Position numbers and translations under genes: made by a program. From positions 1-6,814 of the forward strand of contig JAFRRE010000004.1 in assembly GCA_017428285.1 (NCBI GenBank): 6,814 nt of DNA, given 5' to 3'. Below the pieces are notes generated by a model, which was not told where the DNA came from, searched no databases, and saw nothing but the letters and a program-made list of their open reading frames with translations. Positions 1-4,158 of the stretch are shown piece by piece; position 1 is the stretch's first letter, and every line of letters begins with the position of its first letter. The stretch comes from Bacteroidales bacterium (GTDB taxonomy: Bacteria > Bacteroidota > Bacteroidia > Bacteroidales > F082).

Positions 1-1115
1 ATACCAAAGGGCTTGGTTGGGTCTTTGCTGGTGACGAGCGCTTCTCCTATTAGGCGACCGCAGTACAAGTCCAAAGAGAAACTTTCGGTCTGCCTTTTGC
101 CAAGATAATAGTCCAATGAAACGGGAATGCCCAAATATTGAATATACAGTCGGTTGCGCTGATATTCGCCTTGCCCATCGACCACGATCAATTCATCGTT
201 TTCGTATTTCACCTGGTGGCACAGCGACTTCCTGTTTTCATTCCATAGAAGTCCCGTCTTTAAGCCCCATCGGTTGCCGAGTTTGAAATAGGTGGTAAAA
301 CCGATGTTGAGCGACACCGTGTTGTATTGTAGGAAAGGGCTGTTGGGATTTGTTGGCGTGTTGCCATGTTGTAGGCCGATTCCTACTTCAAGAAAAAGCG
401 CGTCATTCCATACTTTTCTGCGGTCGGTGGTGACCAGTTCGCCATCCACTTCCTTGGTCTTGATTATCCTACAATCCCTTGGGATATATGGCGGATCAGA
501 AGTGTTTTCAAAGGTAGACAGCATGATTGTGCCTTCTAGGGTGTATGAACCGTAACGAAAGACTCCTTCATAGGTATTCACCACAACCTTTCCTTCTCCC
601 GAAATGGTATCGATAGTCAGTTGGGCATGGTCCCGAACCTCCATATAACGCGAGTTGTCGGGGTCGGACATGTGATAATGCTGGACGTGAAAGCTTGAAT
701 ACTTGGAAAGGAAGAGGTCGGTCCGGTCCTCCAGTAGGGACGCTGCGGATGCAACGACATAATCCGCTTCAGCCGTTGCTCTGTCAAAAAGGTTAATTAA
801 TCCGAAGGTCATGGGACCTTCAATCTCCACCACGGTGCCTCGGGGCAGCTGGGTGTTCTCAAGGATGGTCAAGGTTTGGTCCTTGACGTTGCAGAGTTGC
901 ACATTGTAGGCCCGTGCCGCCAAATCCTCTTCGGTGATGATGGCCACGCGGTAGCCGCTGTCGGCCTCATGGTGAATCAGATGGACATCCCATCCGGAAT
1001 TGATTTCCAGCTTGTTGATGCGCTGGTTGATGTTTTGCTCGATGGCGATTTCTTCCTGGGCGAAGCCTATCTGTGCGGCCAAAAGAATGGCTAATGATAA
1101 AAAGATGCGTTTCAT
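1..1115 (-). CDS. Secreted outer-membrane beta-barrel protein, C-terminus cut by window edge
   Basis: The frame is open from an ATG at 1115 to the window edge, giving 371 codons with no stop, so the gene is 3'-truncated by the window. The product starts with a clear Sec signal peptide (MKRIFLSLAILLAAQIGFAQ, cleavage probably after residue 20). Residues about 25-190 are beta-rich without cysteine pairs or lipobox and loosely resemble the adhesin-like/DUF2807 domains of Bacteroidetes surface proteins; this is a weak assignment. From about residue 238 (ALFLEVGIGLQHG, then NTVSLNIGFTTYFKLGNRWG, then LYIQYLGIPVSLDYYLGK) alternating hydrophobic/aromatic strands joined by turns look like an outer-membrane beta-barrel of the OMP_b-brl/PorT-like type. 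It follows the membrane protein gene by 12 bp with no Shine-Dalgarno, so it is probably the last or a late gene of the sigma-factor operon and a likely effector of it. Ligand or substrate is unknown. Secretion is well supported; the barrel call is moderate. Confidence 0.82.
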   Translation of the reverse strand, partial: MKRIFLSLAILLAAQIGFAQEEIAIEQNINQRINKLEINSGWDVHLIHHEADSGYRVAIITEEDLAARAYNVQLCNVKDQTLTILENTQLPRGTVVEIEGPMTFGLINLFDRATAEADYVVASAASLLEDRTDLFLSKYSSFHVQHYHMSDPDNSRYMEVRDHAQLTIDTISGEGKVVVNTYEGVFRYGSYTLEGTIMLSTFENTSDPPYIPRDCRIIKTKEVDGELVTTDRRKVWNDALFLEVGIGLQHGNTPTNPNSPFLQYNTVSLNIGFTTYFKLGNRWGLKTGLLWNENRKSLCHQVKYENDELIVVDGQGEYQRNRLYIQYLGIPVSLDYYLGKRQTESFSLDLYCGRLIGEALVTSKDPTKPFG

Positions 1116-1127
1116 GGTTTTCAAGTT

Positions 1128-1844
1128 TTAATTGAGTTTGATTTCCAAGGCCAGCGATCCGTTTTTCATGTTCTGGTCTTGCGGCTGACCGAATAAGGTC
1201 CTGTCTTCCATGACAGGTTTGATGAAGAATTCGGGTTCCTTCTGACATTCGTAGCACACCAGGTTGAGGCTCCGGATGACTCTCCGTTGTGGCTTTTGAA
1301 CGGCTGAAGGCGTTTCGTTTTCGGTGGGTATAGTGTTGGATCCAATATTCGTAGTGTCTTTGGGTTCCGTTGGGATAACTTCAGCTAAGATTGGCTGTTC
1401 TTCCACTTTTTCGACAACTTCTTTCCTCGCTTTCTCTTTCTGTATTTGCACTTTTTGAGGGGCAACCGTCGTTTCTTCAGCCAATAGCACCTCATAATTA
1501 ATAACCGGCTCTTCAAGGTTGAAGTCTTTTACCTCGGCTTTGGTGGAATCAACGGTATTGGTTTCTTCGACAAGGATTTCCTGCTCCATCTCAGGTTGCT
1601 GCTTCATACTCGGCCTGAACAGCAGCCAAAGCAGAAGGCATGCCGCTGCGGCACCCATGGCCCACCAAAGCGGATAGAGCTTGCGCCGCTTTGCGTCATT
1701 GCGAGTACCCGTCCCTAATTCTTTCTCCGACAATTGGTCAATCAGGTCGCTGAGTTTCCGTTGTCGGCAGGTGTTCTTCCCGTGTTCTTCCAGGCTGTTG
1801 AGCAGCTGGCGGACTTCCTCGTTCATTTCGTTTTCAGGTTTCAT
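1128..1844 (-). CDS. Single-pass membrane protein, putative anti-sigma factor or sigma partner
   Basis: This 238-residue protein has a charged cytoplasmic N-terminus (residues 1-57, including EVRQLLNSLEEHGKNTCRQR), one hydrophobic segment (about 58-76, WAMGAAAACLLLWLLF) preceded by KRRK, and a long outward-facing region. The outer part (80-185) is a low-complexity Glu/Lys/Thr/Val/Pro-rich linker. It ends in a more conserved-looking module (188-238) holding a CYEC (CxxC) pair at 197-200 and the tail ALEIKLN. By topology and by its place directly after an ECF sigma gene it is a candidate membrane anti-sigma factor: a short cytosolic part could hold the sigma factor and the periplasmic part could sense. 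I see no canonical ZAS zinc motif (HxxxCxxC) or FecR domain, so the role is inferred from context. The start at 1844 is firm: it overlaps the sigma stop as ATGA and has a strong AAGGAGGA Shine-Dalgarno at 1851-1858, which is unusual for Bacteroidetes and suggests tight translational coupling. Confidence 0.8.
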   Translation of the reverse strand: MKPENEMNEEVRQLLNSLEEHGKNTCRQRKLSDLIDQLSEKELGTGTRNDAKRRKLYPLWWAMGAAAACLLLWLLFRPSMKQQPEMEQEILVEETNTVDSTKAEVKDFNLEEPVINYEVLLAEETTVAPQKVQIQKEKARKEVVEKVEEQPILAEVIPTEPKDTTNIGSNTIPTENETPSAVQKPQRRVIRSLNLVCYECQKEPEFFIKPVMEDRTLFGQPQDQNMKNGSLALEIKLN

Positions 1845-2332
1845 GATTGTTCCTCCTTATATTGTTTTATGGCCTCTCGTAATGACTTGTAGGCGCGCGA
1901 CAGCGTTGCATACACATGAGTGCTACTCATGCCCGTCGCCTTCTCGATTTCCTCCATGCTGAGACCGTCCTCATATTTCATTAGGATGGCATCGCGTTGG
2001 CGTTGGGGCAGTTGTTCGACGAGTTTTCGGGCCAGTCGGTAGCGTTCCTCGTTATCATCCTGCGGTGGCTCAGCAAGCATCAGGCATTCCTCGTCGATGG
2101 GCATGGTAGGCTTCTGTTTCCTCAGCAGATCGATACTCCGACGTTTCACGACGGTCAGGCTGAGCTTCTCCATGTCTTGTCCGCTGATGGTCGCCCGTTG
2201 CTTCCACAAAGAGATGACGGCTTCCTGAACAGCATCCGCAGCATTGTCGGGATCACCGACAATGCATTCGGCAATCCGCTGCAATCGGGGTTGCAGTCGC
2301 AAGATGTCTCGTTTGAACTCTTCGGTCGTCAT
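1841..2332 (-). CDS. ECF-type RNA polymerase sigma-70 factor
   Basis: A 163-residue protein, the usual size for group 4 (extracytoplasmic function) sigma factors. Region 2 spans about residues 10-75 and includes the helix DAVQEAVISLWKQR (33-46), which corresponds to the core-binding/-10-recognition D-x-Q-E-x-F-x-x-x-W signature, followed by VVKRRSIDLLRKQ (61-73). After a variable acidic linker (78-97), region 4 spans about 102-157: LPQRQRDAILMKYEDGLSM, then the helix-turn-helix EEIEKATGMSSTHVYATLSRAYKSLR that reads the -35 element. There is no extra N- or C-terminal domain. The stop overlaps the start of the next gene (ATGA), so the sigma factor and the membrane protein are one transcriptional unit, with the barrel protein behind. 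A perfect inverted repeat lies directly before the start codon and may be a control site. Target promoters are not identifiable from this window. Confidence 0.95.
   Translation of the reverse strand: MTTEEFKRDILRLQPRLQRIAECIVGDPDNAADAVQEAVISLWKQRATISGQDMEKLSLTVVKRRSIDLLRKQKPTMPIDEECLMLAEPPQDDNEERYRLARKLVEQLPQRQRDAILMKYEDGLSMEEIEKATGMSSTHVYATLSRAYKSLREAIKQYKEEQS
1851..1858 (-). promoter_or_regulatory. Strong Shine-Dalgarno for the membrane protein gene
   Basis: On the minus strand the sequence reads AAGGAGGA, ending 6 bases before the ATG at 1844. It lies inside the last codons of the sigma-factor gene (Lys-Glu-Glu near its C-terminus). It fixes the start of the downstream gene and, with the ATGA stop/start overlap, points to coupled translation. 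Neighbouring genes in the window lack such a site, apart from a GAAGGA directly abutting the sigma start. Confidence 0.75.
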
Positions 2333-2338
2333 TCCTTC

Positions 2339-2371
2339 CGGTCGTTTGCTATTATATCGTGGAAACGACCG
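2339..2371. repeat. Perfect 9-bp inverted repeat in the sigma gene leader
   Basis: The arms CGGTCGTTT (2339-2347) and AAACGACCG (2363-2371) are exact reverse complements around a 15-base A/T-rich spacer. In sigma-mRNA sense the downstream arm stops just before GAAGGA and the ATG at 2332. The spacer carries TATAAT on the minus strand, although Bacteroidetes primary promoters normally use TAnnTTTG. Either an operator for a dimeric regulator or an RNA stem near the ribosome binding site would fit. The repeat itself is certain; the function is inferred. Confidence 0.6.
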
Positions 2372-2402
2372 AAATCTTACAATATTTTTGGGAAAAACTT
2401 AC

Positions 2403-2447
2403 TTATTCCGTCCGTAGCGACTTCACCGGATTCACCGTAGTTGCCCA
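2403..2447 (-). pseudogene. C-terminal remnant of an FtsX/MacB-type ABC permease
   Basis: On the minus strand this stretch reads W-ATTVNPVKSLRTE followed by TAA. It matches the last residues of the intact permease at 4159-6561 (AATVNPVKSLRTE, stop) and of the partial one at 6627 (AATVNPVKSLRNE, stop). At DNA level 34 of 40 positions (2405-2444 against 4161-4200) are identical, including a 21-bp exact block at 2418-2438. Upstream of 2447 the similarity disappears and the same frame meets a stop about 16 codons further on, so there is no gene body. It is best read as the 3' stump of a third tandem permease whose remainder was deleted or replaced. A chance match is unlikely because residues, frame and stop position all agree. 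Confidence 0.7.
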
Positions 2448-2545
2448 AACAATCTTTACATTGAATGGTTTTCTAAAATAGCATTGGGAAATGAATCAGT
2501 AAAGCCGTCATCAAAGGCGCGTTCCTCAACGATTTCCCAAGATGT

Positions 2546-3979
2546 TCAGGATGGAACCTCAAACAGGTCATCCATCCTCACCTGCGATTGCATGATGCCA
2601 CTGTGAGCATTTTGCCTAACTCCGTAGGTGGTAATCATGACCAGTTGCAGAGCCTTTCGTGAATTGGTAGCTTCGCGGAACACTTGCATCTTTTTTCTAA
2701 GTCTGTCCTCATAATCCTTGTCAATGGCAAATTCATCTACTGAGAACTTAATTTCGCAAATGTTGGTCGTTCGGTCGCGTCGATCAATGATGAGGTCAAT
2801 CTGTGCCTTGCCGCTTTCCGAAGCGCCTTGCCAGGAGGAAATATCTGTCAATAAGGCACTGATTCCGATGGCTTTTTTGATTTGGTTAATATGGTCCTTG
2901 CAGACCTGCTCGAAAGTCTGTCCAGCCCAACTGTTTTTCCCAGGATTGTCCAAATAATGTGTCCAAAAATGCTCATCAGGATTTTGTTTACCTTTCATAA
3001 AACGCAGGTAGAATAGCGTAAAATAATCTGAAAGTTGATACACCACATTCTTCTCATTGTAACCAAATGTGTTATAAGCTCTTACAAATTGACTATCCGA
3101 CAGGTTTTTCAACATCTCCGAAAGGAGTCCATTGTCTTCCAACCGCGTCTCGTCAATGATTTCCCTACGGGTGAGCCCCGATTTCTTCGTAGCCAGCGCC
3201 TCTATAATCTTCAAATAGCCTTTTGACGTTCCAAAAAGCGTCTCATAGAGATGGTCAAATTCATCCCATAGCGAACCTTTACGTTTGAAAAAAACCGCAT
3301 CGATGTTGGCAAGATATGAGAGTTCATTGTCAAGTAGCTTCAAATAATAAGGGATACCGCCCATAGTCATATAACACTCCACAATGTCGTAACGGCTCCA
3401 GTGAATGCCTCGTGAGACCAGATATCGCTCCGTTTCCTGAAGCGTGAAAGGCATCAAGAAAATACGTCGTGCCGCACGGTTGAACAGGCCTCCTTTGTCG
3501 GAAAGTATCTTCTTGGTAATCCATGTGGTGGCGGAACCACAGACAACAAGCATAATGTCGTTCTGTTGTGCACCCCATCCGTTCCAGAATGATTCGAATG
3601 CGCCAAGAAACTCGCTTTGTCGAGTGTCTAACCAAGGAAGTTCGTCGATAAAAACGATTTTCTTGCGCTTTTCCTTGATACTTTTCAGAAGTTTTTTCAG
3701 TTCAGCGAAGGCTTCCAGCCAATCCGTCGGCACCTTTTTGACATCCGCCCCATATTCTAATAGCGCGAGGTAGAAATTCTTGAGCTGCGTCTTTTTGGGT
3801 TTCTTGTAAAGCCCAGTAACATGGAAATCGTAGGTGTCATCGAAGAATTCTTTAACCAGGAAGGTTTTCCCAACGCGGCGTCGCCCATAAATGATGACAA
3901 ACTCCGACTCTTTGGAATTACGATATTTTTCTAATTGACGAATTTCATATTCGCGTCCGATAAAGAGGTTTTTGTCCAT
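2546..3979 (-). CDS. COG1672-type P-loop ATPase with C-terminal DUF234/PD-(D/E)XK-like nuclease domain
   Basis: The 477-residue product has the layout of the archaeal-type ATPase_2 + DUF234 proteins that are abundant in Bacteroidetes. Visible in order: the family N-terminus FIGREYEIRQLEKY (6-19); Walker A GRRRVGKT (32-39); Walker B KIVFIDELPWLD (107-118) with catalytic Asp-Glu; a sensor-1-like VVCGSATTWI (145-154); the family motif GGIPYYL (207-213); a likely winged-helix stretch (about 250-310); and a C-terminal domain with E357 (TFEQVC), D395 (QIDLIID) and E409-x-K411 (CEIKFS), the spacing of a PD-(D/E)XK nuclease active site. It lacks signal and membrane segments, so it is cytosolic. The ATG at 3979 is preferred over the TTG 7 codons upstream because family members start next to the FxGRE motif. 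The gene is visibly more A+T-rich than the permease and interrupts a permease array, consistent with horizontal arrival. Biological role in this family is unsettled; DNA-associated ATPase/nuclease activity is an inference. Confidence 0.9.
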   Translation of the reverse strand: MDKNLFIGREYEIRQLEKYRNSKESEFVIIYGRRRVGKTFLVKEFFDDTYDFHVTGLYKKPKKTQLKNFYLALLEYGADVKKVPTDWLEAFAELKKLLKSIKEKRKKIVFIDELPWLDTRQSEFLGAFESFWNGWGAQQNDIMLVVCGSATTWITKKILSDKGGLFNRAARRIFLMPFTLQETERYLVSRGIHWSRYDIVECYMTMGGIPYYLKLLDNELSYLANIDAVFFKRKGSLWDEFDHLYETLFGTSKGYLKIIEALATKKSGLTRREIIDETRLEDNGLLSEMLKNLSDSQFVRAYNTFGYNEKNVVYQLSDYFTLFYLRFMKGKQNPDEHFWTHYLDNPGKNSWAGQTFEQVCKDHINQIKKAIGISALLTDISSWQGASESGKAQIDLIIDRRDRTTNICEIKFSVDEFAIDKDYEDRLRKKMQVFREATNSRKALQLVMITTYGVRQNAHSGIMQSQVRMDDLFEVPS

Positions 3980-3997
3980 AGCGGTTGTTATTTGCCG

Positions 3998-4005
3998 CAA
4001 AAATA
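3998..4005 (-). promoter_or_regulatory. Possible Bacteroidetes -7 promoter element for the ATPase gene
   Basis: On the minus strand 4005-3998 reads TATTTTTG, an exact match to the Bacteroidetes -7 consensus TAnnTTTG, about 18 bases upstream of the ATG at 3979. The only clear upstream TTTG (4020-4017) is 11 bases away, too close for a normal -33 box, so the assignment is weak. If real, the palindromic repeats at 4018-4144 lie directly upstream of or over the promoter. Confidence 0.3.
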
Positions 4006-4017
4006 ATAATAAAAATC

Positions 4018-4068
4018 AAACTCAGGTGCGGAAACTCGATTTTTTTCTAATTTTCCGCACTTGAGTTT
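4018..4068. repeat. Palindrome 1 (two inverted copies of the GGTGCGGAAA motif)
   Basis: The arms at 4018-4034 and 4052-4068 are reverse complements over 16 of 17 positions (the one mismatch allows a G-U pair in RNA), separated by a 17-base A/T-rich loop. Each arm carries the core GGTGCGGAAA or its one-base variant AGTGCGGAAA. The minus-strand sequence after the hairpin is T-rich (GATTTTTATTATTATTTTTG), so it could terminate transcription, but it also sits right before the ATPase gene and could bind a regulator. Confidence 0.85.
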
Positions 4069-4085
4069 TGCTATTTGACGCATTT

Positions 4086-4144
4086 AAAGAAAAACCTAGG
4101 TGCGGAAAATTGGTATTTAAATACCGTTTCCGCACCTAAGTTTT
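4086..4144 (-). terminator. Probable intrinsic terminator downstream of the permease
   Basis: Read on the minus strand, the long stem of palindrome 2 begins 15 bases after the permease stop codon and is followed at once by GTTTTTCTTT (4095-4086), the T-tract expected of a Rho-independent terminator. This would separate the permease transcript from the ATPase gene. The stem is longer than a typical terminator, so terminator activity may be secondary to another role of the repeat. Confidence 0.5.
4091..4144. repeat. Palindrome 2 with a nested 14-bp palindrome
   Basis: The arms at 4091-4108 and 4127-4144 pair over 17 of 18 positions and use the same core as palindrome 1 (GGTGCGGAAA inward-facing at 4099-4108; its complement at 4127-4136). 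The loop holds a perfect palindrome, GGTATTTAAATACC (4112-4125), so the whole element can fold into one long stem. Left arms of the two palindromes are 74 bp apart and right arms 75 bp apart, i.e. the structure is a near-tandem duplication of one unit, with little similarity outside the arms. Confidence 0.85.
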
Positions 4145-4158
4145 CACAACTATAATTA

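Noticed and set aside
967..1257. A 96-codon minus-strand frame bridging the membrane protein and barrel genes
   Set aside because: It overlaps the ends of two better-supported genes that have a clear CxxC tail and a clear signal peptide; its own sequence shows no domain.
1997..2440. A 147-codon plus-strand open frame across the sigma gene and its leader
   Set aside because: It is antisense to the sigma-factor helices and has no recognisable domain; the sigma frame explains the region.
2484..2540. Inverted repeat TTGGGAAAT / ATTTCCCAA downstream of the ATPase, considered as a terminator
   Set aside because: The arms are exact (9 bp) but the loop is 39 bases and no T-tract follows on the minus strand, so a terminator is not supported.
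3330..3635. A 101-codon minus-strand frame inside the ATPase gene
   Set aside because: It overlaps the ATPase in another frame on the same strand, while the ATPase motifs run through this region without interruption.
3980..4000. A TTG start giving the ATPase seven extra residues
   Set aside because: The ATG at 3979 lies at the usual distance from the FxGRE motif; TTG is rare as a start, and the extension overlaps the possible -7 promoter element.
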